Assembly (NCBI GenBank): GCA_025517565.1
Contig: JAOPKD010000001.1
Coordinates: forward strand, 372,001-436,000
Direction of reading: 5' to 3'
DNA from: Halapricum hydrolyticum
Lineage (GTDB): Archaea; Halobacteriota; Halobacteria; Halobacteriales; Haloarculaceae
Length of the DNA: 64,000 nucleotides
Shown: positions 17,587 to 26,496 of the stretch, piece after piece
Position numbering within the stretch: the first letter of the stretch is position 1
Layout of the letters: every line of letters begins with the position of its first letter
The notes under the pieces: generated by a model
The model's database searches: none
The model's input: the letters and a program-made list of their open reading frames with translations, nothing else
Told to the model about the DNA's origin: nothing
Program-made: the position numbers and the translations under genes

Positions 17587-19161
17587 ATGTCGAGTCTTTC
17601 CCGCGCCCAGTCGGAAACGATAGGGTTCGTGCTCATCTTTGCGCTCGTACTGGCGGGTGCGGGATTGACAGTCGCGATCGGCGGGGCCGGAATCGCGGAT
17701 ACACAGGACAGCAACGAGTACCAGCGTGCGGAGAACTCGATGACGCTGTTCGATTCGCGAGCGGCGATGGTCGCGCTCGGTGACGCTAACGCCCAGCGGG
17801 TCTCGCTCGGACATGACGACGGAGACATCTCCGTCCGCGAAGAGACCGGCTGGATGCGGATCACCCACGCGAACTACTCCGGCACGGGCGATACCGAAGT
17901 GATCTTCAACGAGACGCTCGGAAGCGTCGTCTACGAGAGCGACAGGGGGACGATCGCGTATCAGGGCGGGGGCGTCTGGAAGCTCGAGCAGGCCGGGCAA
18001 GCACAGATGATCTCGCCCCCCGAGTTCCACTACCGCGGGGCGACACTTACTCTGCCGGCGATCCAGGTGACCGGCGACGGTGCCGCGAGCGGGAGCGTCG
18101 ACCTGACTGTCACGCCGCGCCAGCAGGCTCGACTGGTCTATCCGAACGCGACAGACGCCACGGAAAACGGCACCGGTGCACCCTACGACGAGACAGACAG
18201 CGACTATATCAATCCTGTCCGATCGGGGACTGTCAACGTCACAGTCCACAGTGAGTACGCCGACGGGTGGGAGTCATATTTCCGCAAGCGTACGACTGGG
18301 AACACGACACGAGTGGGTGAGAACACTGTTACACTAACCTTGGCGACGACAGAGGGGGCGCCCGGCGAGTTCAGGATACCACCTGCTGGCGACAGTGTCA
18401 ATGCAGGAGCCATCCACGGCGGGCACCCAATCACTGACTTCGACGTGACGCTTGACATCAACAAGACGAAACCACATTTCTCGTTTTACGCTGAAGAAGA
18501 CGGAAAAGATTTTGAGATCCACGTCTACTCTGACGTCAATAAAAATGATGATTGTGTTCCCTCGGATAAAGAAGCCCACGTGAGCGTCTATTATTATAAC
18601 GGCAGTGGCGGACAATACGAGTCCTGGGAGTCAGATGCTCTCAATCCCGCGGATACTGATGGCATGGAGTGGGTGTGTGCCGATGGTGATTTAAAACTTC
18701 ACGTCGATTTCGTCTCAGACGACATTACTATGACGTACGATCAGATCGGGAAAGACGGAAACTTCGACCCAAAAATAGATGATCCCGACAACGGAGACTC
18801 GACGGGGACCACGCTTGGTAACAAGTGGGCGTTCAACAAGGACATGGATACGTACAGTCTTCGTACTCCTACCGTCTGGGACCAACACGATTCAATCACA
18901 TACGAGATGGGTGATGGAAAGACGTACTACCAGAACGACACAGACAATCCCGACACCGAAACGCTCAATGAAGTGACTAATCACTACCTCGGATTGATGG
19001 GCACTGAGGTAGACCTAGTTGCCAAGGATGGTCCAGGCGAGAGTGGTCCAGTCCTTGAGGGAAATTCTCAAGGGCGTCTCCTCTACGAAGAAGGTGCCGG
19101 AAGCAAGTACGTTACGTACCTCCATGTTACGAAGAACGAAATCGAGATCAGACTCGACTGA
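17587..19161 (+). CDS. Large pilin-like surface protein, cluster A (DUF7289-type N-terminus)
   Basis: A 524-aa secreted protein that starts MSSLSRAQSETIGFVLIFALVLAGAGLTVA, one hydrophobic helix after a polar stretch as in type IV pilin-like proteins. The ectodomain carries the pattern shared with the DUF7289-type genes (GSVVYESDRGTIAYQGGGVWKLE; LTLPAIQVTG; SEYADGWESYF) and many N-glycosylation sequons. The C-terminal half (about 18440-19150) is clearly more AT-rich and has no recognised fold. It converges on the cluster A minor-pilin operon, exactly as the VWA protein at 36367 does in cluster B. A role as adhesin or pilus tip is inferred. Confidence 0.75.
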   Translation: MSSLSRAQSETIGFVLIFALVLAGAGLTVAIGGAGIADTQDSNEYQRAENSMTLFDSRAAMVALGDANAQRVSLGHDDGDISVREETGWMRITHANYSGTGDTEVIFNETLGSVVYESDRGTIAYQGGGVWKLEQAGQAQMISPPEFHYRGATLTLPAIQVTGDGAASGSVDLTVTPRQQARLVYPNATDATENGTGAPYDETDSDYINPVRSGTVNVTVHSEYADGWESYFRKRTTGNTTRVGENTVTLTLATTEGAPGEFRIPPAGDSVNAGAIHGGHPITDFDVTLDINKTKPHFSFYAEEDGKDFEIHVYSDVNKNDDCVPSDKEAHVSVYYYNGSGGQYESWESDALNPADTDGMEWVCADGDLKLHVDFVSDDITMTYDQIGKDGNFDPKIDDPDNGDSTGTTLGNKWAFNKDMDTYSLRTPTVWDQHDSITYEMGDGKTYYQNDTDNPDTETLNEVTNHYLGLMGTEVDLVAKDGPGESGPVLEGNSQGRLLYEEGAGSKYVTYLHVTKNEIEIRLD

Positions 19162-19347
19162 TATTTCGCCGGACCGTCACTGCTCGGGATACCTATATCT
19201 ATGTGATTGTGGCCGTTGTACCTACGTACCGGACGGTCGCCTGCTAGTGTCCTCATCAGCGAAACAAAATAGGGCTCGGGAGATCCGTCTTTTGACGGGG
19301 GCAGATGCGAAATCGGCTCACAATAGCCACAATGAGCGGATCCTGGA

Positions 19348-20169
19348 TCACGATTCGAACGCGTAGTTGACCAGCGTTCGACTTGCGAACACTGACTGAG
19401 GGTTGTCAATCGTACAGCGGATGTTATTTGGACGTGGCTGGGTGCAGTTTGTCACACCGTTCTGTGATGTCAGATAGTCCCGCCAGAGATTGCTTCGCGG
19501 TGACGTGATGTTGATAATGATCTTATCGAACGACGTCGGTGATTCGTTGAAACCGCGGACCAGCTGCCGCTGACGGTTTTCAGCCCTGACGCGGACCGTC
19601 GAACCGCTCGTACTCGTGACCTCGCCCTGGTGTCGTGTTTGGACGATCGGCAAGACGACGCGCTTGGAATTAAGCACAAACGGCGGTTCGTTGACGGCGA
19701 AGCCGCCATCACCTTGCGTCCGAAAGACGGCACCACCCGCGTAAACGAGCGTTGAATCACCACTGGCATAGACGATCGGCTGTGACGTGAACACGTTATC
19801 GAACGACGCACCGGTTTGATTGACTCCCGTTACGTTGATCGAGATTGGCTCACCCACCTCGAGACGTGCCGATTCGAGGTTAATCTCGGTCGCACGACTC
19901 GGAGCACCTTCGGCGTGGATGTCTCTCATGTTGTCCGCGAGCACGTCGAATGCCCGTTCGGCGTTGTTCAGTTCTTCTCTGTCCCGGGTGTCCTCCAGTT
20001 CGTCGAATCCGACCACGGAAACGAGTATCACGAGCGAGACGATGAGACCGAACACGAGCGCGAACCCGAGGACCTCGCTAATCGCGCGTCGATCCATTGC
20101 AGGTCGCCCACGCTGATCCGCCTCGGTCGTTCCGCGCCGATCCGTCTCGCTCGTCGTGTGTCGGTCCAT
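19348..20169 (-). CDS. Minor pilin-like protein, cluster A (DUF7289-like)
   Basis: A 273-aa protein with a polar N-terminus, then RRAISEVLGFALVFGLIVSLVILVSVVGF, a single N-terminal membrane helix typical of archaeal pilin-like proteins, and a heptad-rich segment (ELNNAERAFDVLADNMRDIH). The ectodomain is beta-rich with several N-x-S/T sequons. The ATG at 20169 overlaps the upstream stop; MDRRAISE at 20097 is an alternative start. It is the last gene of the five-gene operon and is closely parallel to the gene at 38801-39595. Confidence 0.8.
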   Translation of the reverse strand: MDRHTTSETDRRGTTEADQRGRPAMDRRAISEVLGFALVFGLIVSLVILVSVVGFDELEDTRDREELNNAERAFDVLADNMRDIHAEGAPSRATEINLESARLEVGEPISINVTGVNQTGASFDNVFTSQPIVYASGDSTLVYAGGAVFRTQGDGGFAVNEPPFVLNSKRVVLPIVQTRHQGEVTSTSGSTVRVRAENRQRQLVRGFNESPTSFDKIIINITSPRSNLWRDYLTSQNGVTNCTQPRPNNIRCTIDNPQSVFASRTLVNYAFES

Positions 20170-20636
20170 CACTGATCCCTCCGTTCGAGGACGAGCTGTC
20201 CACCCGTCTCGGTCACCTGTATCGAACCGCCAGAGATCCGCGTCGGCTGGACGGCAGTTCGGTTCGAGAACTGTGCCGTGACTTCGACGTCCGGATCGTG
20301 TGCAGTCAACACGAGCCGGGGATCGTCGCCGCCCTCGATGGCGACCGTGTAGCCCGTCCCGCTGACCCGCGAGGGGGCCGACCGTTCGACGACGACAGTT
20401 CCGTTCTCGGTGGTCTGTGCCAGCCGATCCGCGGATTCCATGTCCGCTGCGAACTGTTCGCCGATGACCCGAAGCTCCGTCTCGACGCTCGTCTCGCGCT
20501 GGTCCTGAACGAAGTCCCCACCGGCGAGAAACAGGCCGGCGATCAACAGGAACGCGATCGACAGTCCAAGCACGTAGTTCACTGTCGTCGAAACGGCGCG
20601 GTCGTCACGCATCGTTCCGGCACGGTCGTCACGCAT
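20169..20636 (-). CDS. Minor pilin-like protein, cluster A (DUF7266-like)
   Basis: A 155-aa protein with the helix RAVSTTVNYVLGLSIAFLLIAGLFLAGG near the N-terminus and an ectodomain with GTVVVERSAPSRVSGTGYTVAIEGG, which parallels GEATVSIEQPGSIVGHEYRVSYES in the larger cluster B homologue. The start is duplicated: a repeat gives MRDDRAGT-MRDDRAVST, so ATG 20636 and ATG 20612 are both possible. It overlaps the upstream gene by 8 bases. It lacks the PKD domain present in the cluster B counterpart. Confidence 0.8.
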   Translation of the reverse strand: MRDDRAGTMRDDRAVSTTVNYVLGLSIAFLLIAGLFLAGGDFVQDQRETSVETELRVIGEQFAADMESADRLAQTTENGTVVVERSAPSRVSGTGYTVAIEGGDDPRLVLTAHDPDVEVTAQFSNRTAVQPTRISGGSIQVTETGGQLVLERRDQ

Positions 20637-21576
20637 CGTTCTCACCCGGAACGACGCTGGCTTCGGTCGCGTACACGTGATCCGGCGATTCGTGGCGGAG
20701 ATACAGCGTGGCCGCGTAGACTGCCTCGTCGTCGGCAAACGGCGAATCCCGCTCGCTGTCGTAATTCGTCGCGTCGTAACTGGTCGAGTTCACGACCAGC
20801 GAGAAGTTCCCGACGACTTCATTCGCGTCCTCGAACTTGATCGAGTAGGGCGCGGAGACATTCTCGCCGAACGAAAGCGCCTCACACGGGGAGCCATCGA
20901 CTGTTCCGGCAGTTAGGTCGATCTCCGGAGTTGGACCGACAGTACACGATCCGGCCCCGTCGATGTCGATCGTCGTGTTAGTGCTGTTCCCGTCAATCTC
21001 TGCGGACCACGTGTCGGAGCCGTTGGTCACGCTAACGACGAAGTCATCAGCGCCTGGCTCCGTAATATTGATTCGAAACGCTCGGGTTCCGTAAGTGTCG
21101 TTCGCCAGCTCCCAGTCTTCGATCCCATTAGCACTTGTAAAGTTCCGCGAGGCGTTGAACTGGCCGATGAACGTCCCTTGAGTCACACCTATGACAGTGA
21201 CGTCAGTGGCGATCCCGTCGGTCGACTGCATCAGGGCCGTGCTGTTGTACATCGATCGAACTGATCGATTGAACTCCGCAGTACGATTCTCGAACGGTGT
21301 CCCGCTCCCGCTGGCGTATTCGACGTTGACATACTCGATTAGCTGCTCCGCGCCGTCGACGACGTCGGCTCTGTATGCGATCGCTTCGGATCCGCGGGCG
21401 TCTTCGCCTCGAGTAGCGAGGTTCTCCGAGTAGATGACCGCGTTCAGCATCACTGCGACGGCGAGAAACGCCACGGCCAGTACGAACCCAGCGATCAGCA
21501 TCACCTGTCCGCGACTGACCTCGCGCTCGGCGTCTCCGCCGAACAGCTGTCTGCCGTCGCGTCTCAGATCCGCCAT
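20629..21576 (-). CDS. Minor pilin-like protein, cluster A (DUF7261-like)
   Basis: A 315-aa protein with the segment RGQVMLIAGFVLAVAFLAVAVMLNAVIYSENLATR, the same N-terminal pattern as the cluster B gene at 41206 (RGQLLLVGAIALAVIILGLS...NTVLFTENV). The ectodomain has many Asn glycosylation sequons and two Cys in the centre. It overlaps both neighbours, so the operon is translationally coupled. Confidence 0.82.
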   Translation of the reverse strand: MADLRRDGRQLFGGDAEREVSRGQVMLIAGFVLAVAFLAVAVMLNAVIYSENLATRGEDARGSEAIAYRADVVDGAEQLIEYVNVEYASGSGTPFENRTAEFNRSVRSMYNSTALMQSTDGIATDVTVIGVTQGTFIGQFNASRNFTSANGIEDWELANDTYGTRAFRINITEPGADDFVVSVTNGSDTWSAEIDGNSTNTTIDIDGAGSCTVGPTPEIDLTAGTVDGSPCEALSFGENVSAPYSIKFEDANEVVGNFSLVVNSTSYDATNYDSERDSPFADDEAVYAATLYLRHESPDHVYATEASVVPGENDA

Positions 21577-22145
21577 ACGACCACCTCCACGCGGACCGTG
21601 TTGTAGTACCCGCCGTCGCCGACATCCGGAGCGTAGAAGTCACTCTCACTGACTCGATCGCCGGCTGTCATATTCGCGTACCGGATCCGGTCGTCGTCAG
21701 TCAGGACAACTGACCGACTGGTCACGACGGCGTTGTCGCTGGGCACGCCGCGATAGATCAGTTCTTCTGTCTGTAGCCTGCCGTCTCCGGTGGCATAGAT
21801 CAAATTGACGTTATAAGCGATCCCACGGTTGCCGAACGACCGCTCGAGGATTCGACCGAACGCTGTCGGCATCGTCTCGGTGTAATATCCATTGACCGTT
21901 CCGTTGTGGAACCGCTCACCGCTCGCGTTCCAGTACAGGAGTGACTGTTTGAGTTCACCGTTCTCCAGGCTCATCGACAGTACGCCGGCGGCGCTGGCCT
22001 GTTGCTGGTTTTCGATGTGCTGGTTGGAGGTGCTGGCCGAGAGTGGCGTCACCGCCGTGATCTGGAGCGCGAAAACGAGGCTCGTGAGCAACAGCAGTGC
22101 CGCGATGACGGCCTCGAGCGTGTGGGCCTGTGCCCGGTTCACCAT
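21564..22145 (-). CDS. Minor pilin-like protein, cluster A (DUF7288-like)
   Basis: A 193-aa protein beginning MVNRAQAHTLEAVIAALLLLTSLVFALQITAVTPL. The pattern AHTLEAVIAALLLL with a Glu in the helix start matches the class III signal/pilin-like layout, and the ectodomain motif IYRGVPSDNAVVTSRSVVLTDDD parallels IASRGTPSDSAVAASYQVTLYDN in cluster B. It overlaps the genes on both sides by 7-13 bases. Confidence 0.83.
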   Translation of the reverse strand: MVNRAQAHTLEAVIAALLLLTSLVFALQITAVTPLSASTSNQHIENQQQASAAGVLSMSLENGELKQSLLYWNASGERFHNGTVNGYYTETMPTAFGRILERSFGNRGIAYNVNLIYATGDGRLQTEELIYRGVPSDNAVVTSRSVVLTDDDRIRYANMTAGDRVSESDFYAPDVGDGGYYNTVRVEVVVWRI

Positions 22146-22714
22146 AGCACCACCACCAAGAACACGTCTTGACCGTCGAGTTCGACCACTCGTCGCGCGG
22201 TCACCGTCGATTGGCTCTCGACCGGCGTGCTGCCGATCGCCAGCGTCGTCGTGTTGCTATCGCAGTCGTCAGCGGACTCCAGTCGCTCGCCGGGTAACTC
22301 CGATCCGTTCCAGCACAGCGGCTCGCTAGTTCCCGAGCCGTCCGTTCCACCTTCACGGATGGTGACGTTCACGAACTGCCGGTCCCCAAGGCCGAGCCGC
22401 TCCGAGAGGGTCGCCCCATCGTAGCCACACTCCGCTGGCGGGGTCACGCTGGTATTGAAAAACGCGACGGTACAGTCGTCCGAGAGCACGTGCGGTGTCG
22501 TCGGCTCACCGAGCGACTGTTCGGCCAGCTGATCGGCGACACGATTGGCGGTCACGAGATCCTCCTGACCGCCTTCCTCGAACGGCTGTAAGGTCCCGGG
22601 AACGAACAGGAACACGCCAGCGAGTACGGTCAGAAAGATCACGACGCCGATCGTGAAATCGAGCGTCGTCTGTCCACGGGCAGACTCGCGGCTCACCGTC
22701 CTGTCACTCGTCAT
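22139..22714 (-). CDS. Minor pilin-like protein, cluster A (DUF7287-like), first gene of the operon
   Basis: A 191-aa protein with ARGQTTLDFTIGVVIFLTVLAGVFLFVPGTLQPF, corresponding to RGQTLQDFAVGIGVFLVVFVFVLSLFPGLLTPF in cluster B. It is the first gene of cluster A; upstream is tRNA-Ala and the mobile element, not a secretion ATPase. The small external domain has four Cys and several sequons. Confidence 0.83.
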   Translation of the reverse strand: MTSDRTVSRESARGQTTLDFTIGVVIFLTVLAGVFLFVPGTLQPFEEGGQEDLVTANRVADQLAEQSLGEPTTPHVLSDDCTVAFFNTSVTPPAECGYDGATLSERLGLGDRQFVNVTIREGGTDGSGTSEPLCWNGSELPGERLESADDCDSNTTTLAIGSTPVESQSTVTARRVVELDGQDVFLVVVLW

Positions 22715-22922
22715 CGTCGTGCGGTCGTCCTACTGTGGCTCTCATAGTGGTTTCCCCGGTGTCGAACGCCAGTTCGCGTTGCGTGGGCCACATTGGACTG
22801 TGAAGACGCTTAGCTGTTGTGGCCGATTCTCAAAACTGATGCCTGGCGTGCGACCAGTCGACGAGCAGCGGTGCGGTTCGATGGGTTTAAGAAATCCCCT
22901 CGGGTACGTTGAGGTGCGTCGC

Positions 22923-22994
22923 GGGCTCGTAGATCAGCGGTAGATCACTCCCTTGGCATGGGAGAGGCCCCGGGTTCAAATCCCGGCGAGTCCA
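22923..22994 (+). tRNA. tRNA-Ala (anticodon GGC)
   Basis: Acceptor GGGCTCG/CGAGTCC contains the G3:U70 pair that identifies alanine tRNAs. D arm GATC-AGCGGTA-GATC; anticodon arm CTCCC-TTGGCAT-GGGAG giving GGC; T arm CCGGG-TTCAAAT-CCCGG; discriminator A. Its 3' 23 bases recur at 33673-33695. Confidence 0.97.
22972..22994. repeat. attL of the tRNA-Ala element (tRNA 3' end)
   Basis: A 23-base core beginning GGGTTCAAATCCCGG and ending with the discriminator A of tRNA-Ala; identical to 33673-33695. The bases just outside differ (C before and T after here; A before and C after there). Confidence 0.88.
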
Positions 22995-23311
22995 TACCGC
23001 TCCTTCGTCGCGGTAGATTGGACAGACAGCGGGCGATTCTTTTTACGGAACCCCCCTCGATTACCGGGCCGATATAGCCCCGTCAAACCCAATCTCAACT
23101 GTACCGTCGCGGTACACCGGGTCCTGCCGTATGCGGATTACTGCCAGTCACTTAGATTCGCTGGTATAAAAACTGTTCGCGGAACCCATTGGGGCGAGAA
23201 GTCGTCCCACCGTGCCAGATCACACCAGACAGCAGTTAGAGCATCATACAGTCCCCCGTTTGCCGAACCGTAGTTAGCCACCTCGACGGTGAGTTGATTT
23301 TCCCGCGCGCG
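22995..23311. other. Noncoding end of the tRNA-Ala element with one repeat copy
   Basis: No gene is supported in these 317 bases. Near the right side (about 23262-23312) lies a diverged third copy of the motif found at 26971 and 27284: CCGTAGTTAGCCACCTCGA here against CCGTAGTTAGTCGCCTCGA. The rest shows nothing I recognise. Confidence 0.45.
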
Positions 23312-23503
23312 TTAGGCGAGATCGTCGTACTTCTCTAATACCATCTCGAAATACCCGTCGTCCATCAGCCGGGGATCCTGTACCTGATGGAAGTCATCCA
23401 GTACGAACGCGGTCTGCTCGCGGTCAAGATCGTAAGCGTGGAATGCGGCCGCGTCGAGTTCAGCTTGGACTTTCCGCAGTTCTTTCTCACTTGTTGCCAC
23501 CAC
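23312..23503 (-). pseudogene. C-terminal scrap of a probable Eco57I/PglX-like DNA methyltransferase
   Basis: A 63-residue frame with KVQAELDAAAFHAYDLDREQ followed by FVLDDFHQVQDPRLMDDGYF. Large type IIG or BREX-type N6-adenine methyltransferases end with a helical region of this kind (from memory), so I read it as a truncated remnant. It begins with GTG at 23503, and the same frame is open back to the TAG of the EVE-like gene at 23561. A short independent protein is the alternative. Confidence 0.35.
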
Positions 23504-23560
23504 GATCCTTACGATCTTATAAACTGTTACTTCGTAGATGTTCGAACCCGAGGCCAGATT

Positions 23561-24025
23561 CTACTCTAACCCGACCTTTCTAAGAAGACTATCAACCGGT
23601 CGATCACTCCTAACTTCACAAATCCCCTGCGGATGGAATTGGGGTTTATAATCCAGAATATCGTTCAACTCCGACTTACTAAGGCTAATATTCTCTCTAT
23701 AATCTTCTACAGAAAATACATTAATGGCTGGGCCCCCGCCCCAATAATTATCTCGAATATATTCCGTTTCACACATAGTGCCAACTCGGGCAGTGGCAAA
23801 ATATGTCTCGCTATTGTAGAATAAGATTGGATCTCCTTCTTGCATATTCTTGAGAATTCGACTGTTCCGCTTCCATTCACCCATCTCTGGATCTGTACGG
23901 ATACCCCAGACTCGGGTCTGTTCGGGGAATTCTTCTGGACGGTCGTCCCAATCACTCAAGTCAATAGGCGACTCTAAGGTGGCTTGGTAAGAGGCATCGT
24001 CTGCGGGGGCTAAGAGTAGTGCCAT
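23561..24025 (-). CDS. EVE-like (PUA-fold) domain protein
   Basis: A 154-aa protein with the pattern WGIRTDPEMGEWKRN, MQEGDPILFYNSETYFATARVG and a C-terminal LLRKVGL. The order Trp-Gly-Ile, Gly-Asp-x-hydrophobic-Phe-Tyr and a beta-rich core resembles EVE/PUA-like domains, which read modified bases and often sit in restriction systems. It is divergent from the NotI-like gene (61 bases between starts) and is AT-rich. The fold call is by eye and uncertain. Confidence 0.5.
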   Translation of the reverse strand: MALLLAPADDASYQATLESPIDLSDWDDRPEEFPEQTRVWGIRTDPEMGEWKRNSRILKNMQEGDPILFYNSETYFATARVGTMCETEYIRDNYWGGGPAINVFSVEDYRENISLSKSELNDILDYKPQFHPQGICEVRSDRPVDSLLRKVGLE

Positions 24026-24086
24026 AACTCCACATTGAACACCAACGTAGTAAAGATTTATCAGACAGGAATCGGAACACGTTTTT

Positions 24087-24917
24087 ATGAATCCTGAAAT
24101 AGGAAAGTATCCTGTCGAGTATTATGGATACTTCTACAATGATCAGTCAGAAGAAGCCATAAGATCGCGAGAAAAAGAGCAGTGTCCATTCCTAAGTGAA
24201 ACTTGTAAGAAACGACGAAAGAGTGACAATGATATTACTATTGGAACTTGTTCTGTGGGATATAAAAAACGAGGGCAGTCTGAATATTCTCCACACATAA
24301 TCTGTCCTCACCGTTTCGAGGTTGACGGGGTATTTGAAGAACTTAAGCCACTCTTCGAAGATCGAGGGGAGTTCTTTCGTGTTCCCGAAGTCCCTCTTCT
24401 TGGTACTTCAATCGATTATGTGGCTGGCAAGCGAGACGCGAAGGGGGAAGTCATTGACTTTGCTGGTGTAGAAATTCAGGCTCTTGATACTACAGGGTCT
24501 GTCTGGCCATATAAGGAAGCATATGAAAGGGAAGAAGATATGAACGAGGTGGATGGATCATATGGTATAAATTGGGCAATGTCTATCACGAAGACGATGA
24601 TGCAACAGGCGTGGAAAAAGGGTCACGTATTCAACGATTGGGGAGAAAACATAATATTCCTTCTCCAAGACGAATCTCTTGAATATCTACATCAAAACGC
24701 CAATACAACCTCATTACACCCCGCTCGTGAAGATGATCCGGTACATTTCTACGCTTATTCGATGAATTATGATTATGATGAAGGGGAGTACATTCTTGAG
24801 ATCGACAGTAAAGTCTCGTCTGATATGGAAGGCGTTTCACAAATGATGAATTCGTCAGATGAAGAAACACCACCGACAAAAGAAGAATTTCAAAGGATTG
24901 TGTCAGACAGGTTTTAA
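24087..24917 (+). CDS. NotI-like type II restriction endonuclease
   Basis: A 276-aa protein with the NotI-family layout: Cys33 in EQCPFLS, Cys40 in ETCKKR, Cys55 in GTCSVG and Cys73 in IICPHRF form the metal (iron) site of that family. These are followed by a candidate nuclease core with Asp110 (TSIDYVAG) and Glu129-Ile-Gln131 (GVEIQALD), a D-ExQ variant of the D-ExK set. The gene is AT-rich against its neighbours. The stop at 24917 abuts the stop of the convergent methyltransferase, a classical R-M arrangement. If it follows NotI it cuts a GC-rich palindrome, but specificity cannot be read here. Confidence 0.72.
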   Translation: MNPEIGKYPVEYYGYFYNDQSEEAIRSREKEQCPFLSETCKKRRKSDNDITIGTCSVGYKKRGQSEYSPHIICPHRFEVDGVFEELKPLFEDRGEFFRVPEVPLLGTSIDYVAGKRDAKGEVIDFAGVEIQALDTTGSVWPYKEAYEREEDMNEVDGSYGINWAMSITKTMMQQAWKKGHVFNDWGENIIFLLQDESLEYLHQNANTTSLHPAREDDPVHFYAYSMNYDYDEGEYILEIDSKVSSDMEGVSQMMNSSDEETPPTKEEFQRIVSDRF

Positions 24918-25988
24918 TTACCTGAGTTTTGTTTGAACACCATCGGCAAGTCTTGATTTTGCTGTTTTGAGATAGTCAGAACTGGCATCAATTCCGATCG
25001 CTTTTCTTTTGAGTCGATTAGCCGCGACAACAGTAGTCCCCGTCCCGACGAACGGATCTAATACAACACCATCTGGTGGGCACGTCGCTCGGATTGGTAT
25101 CTCGCAAATTTCCGCCGGATAAACTGCACAGTGGGTATCGTCTCTGTGTTGATCTTCTGGAACTATATCCCAAATATTGCCCGGGGCTGCTCCCTCAGCA
25201 TTATACCGAAGAAAATAGAATCCGTTTTCAGCAAGTTCCCGCGCTCGCCCAGAGAGTTCCTCTGAGTTTCCGTGAGTCGATCTTTGTTCATCTCGAATAA
25301 CCATACGGAAATCCTTTATTTCCTTATTTTTTAACATTTCAAGATGCCTCTCCAACTCTTCAAGCGCATTTTCTTTCTCTTTCTTGTTTAGAGTATCATT
25401 TTCTTTGATCTGTTTCCGATACCGTGTACCTGATACTCCAGTTGGGGACACAACATCGCCATTCTCCCGGATTTCAACCTCAAAATCGGGATCTTCACGG
25501 ATTGAGTCCATATCATAATAGTATTTTTGTTTTTTTACGAAATGGAAGATATATTCGTGCATAACTCGAAGTCTATCAGTCGCACTTGACGGGTTTCCTT
25601 TGACCTTGTTCCATATTACATCGTTTCGAAGAATCCAATCTTGACGCTTTTTAAGAGCAAGAGCAGTTCTCCACGGGACTCCAACAAGGTCCTTGTTTTG
25701 GTAAGTATCCCCAATATTTAGCCAAAAACTACCCTCTGGTTTGAGAACTCGTTTGAGTTCGTTAATTATCTCGGCAAGATTATCGATATACTCCTCTACT
25801 GTCTCCTCATTACCGAGCTGGCTGTCGCCGGAATATTCTCGCACACCCCAGTACGGTGGTGATGTAACCACACAGTCGATTGATTCAGCAGGAAAAGAAC
25901 GTAGAACTTCGCGGCTATCTCCCTCTATAAGGGCATTCATATCATCATTGTTCAACCATTCATCGATTTCGCTTTCTTCGATCATCAT
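24918..25988 (-). CDS. DNA (cytosine-N4)-type methyltransferase, partner of the NotI-like enzyme
   Basis: A 356-aa methyltransferase of the beta order: catalytic motif IV TSPPYWGVREY near the start (Ser43-Pro-Pro-Tyr46) and SAM motif I LDPFVGTGTTVVAANRL near the end (~310-326). SPPY fits m4C enzymes, although some m6A enzymes share it. The central ~200 residues, with a Lys/Glu-rich helical insertion, would be the target recognition region. ATG 25988 and 25985 are adjacent. It converges on the NotI-like gene without any gap, and has the same low GC. Confidence 0.88.
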   Translation of the reverse strand: MMIEESEIDEWLNNDDMNALIEGDSREVLRSFPAESIDCVVTSPPYWGVREYSGDSQLGNEETVEEYIDNLAEIINELKRVLKPEGSFWLNIGDTYQNKDLVGVPWRTALALKKRQDWILRNDVIWNKVKGNPSSATDRLRVMHEYIFHFVKKQKYYYDMDSIREDPDFEVEIRENGDVVSPTGVSGTRYRKQIKENDTLNKKEKENALEELERHLEMLKNKEIKDFRMVIRDEQRSTHGNSEELSGRARELAENGFYFLRYNAEGAAPGNIWDIVPEDQHRDDTHCAVYPAEICEIPIRATCPPDGVVLDPFVGTGTTVVAANRLKRKAIGIDASSDYLKTAKSRLADGVQTKLR

Positions 25989-26061
25989 TTGCTCTTGGGA
26001 TACTCTGGTACCGCTTTCCTATTTCAACTTGGTGCTACCGAGACTGATATTGTCATTGGTC

Positions 26062-26496
26062 TTAATCCGACTCGGGGATTTCCCGTCGACCGGATCGGTA
26101 GCACTCAAAACAGGGGAACTCGTGAGCATCACACTCACAGCCGCCATCAGCCCGCACGGGCGTCGGTGTGGGATCGAAGTCAACAGCGGCCTGTAGGACA
26201 GTCGGACCACCAACAGCCGCAAGTGCCACTTTATGTTTGCAGTCGTAGTCCTCACTGTACTGGTCAGCGGGACATTCGCATTCGGCGGGAAGTATGCCCG
26301 CGTCCGTCTCTGCCACCATCACGCGGTAACTGTGGTCGTCTTTCAGGTAGCCGTAACTCGCGTTCGTAACCTCAACCTCGTAGGGGCCGACCACGGTGAA
26401 CTCCCACGACTCCCACGCGACTCGCTTGGCTGTCTTCGCACCGAAGTTCAATTGCGCTACGACACTCTTTTCTTCCGGCTTGTCGTTAGTTGGCAT
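26062..26496 (-). CDS. SWIM zinc-finger protein
   Basis: A 144-aa protein with the SWIM pattern ECECPADQYSEDYDCKH (Cys73-x-Cys75, Cys86-x-His88) after a beta-rich N-terminal part, and a Cys-rich tail (CECDAHEFPCFECYR). SWIM proteins occur often in haloarchaeal plasmids and near transposases; the function is unknown, DNA or protein binding being likely. The internal ATG 26496 is taken because the 54 upstream codons look like promoter DNA. Confidence 0.75.
   Translation of the reverse strand: MPTNDKPEEKSVVAQLNFGAKTAKRVAWESWEFTVVGPYEVEVTNASYGYLKDDHSYRVMVAETDAGILPAECECPADQYSEDYDCKHKVALAAVGGPTVLQAAVDFDPTPTPVRADGGCECDAHEFPCFECYRSGRREIPESD

Noticed and set aside
15600..17864. 754-codon frame on the minus strand opposite thrS
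   Set aside because: Shadow of thrS; composition follows from complement codons and shows no domain.
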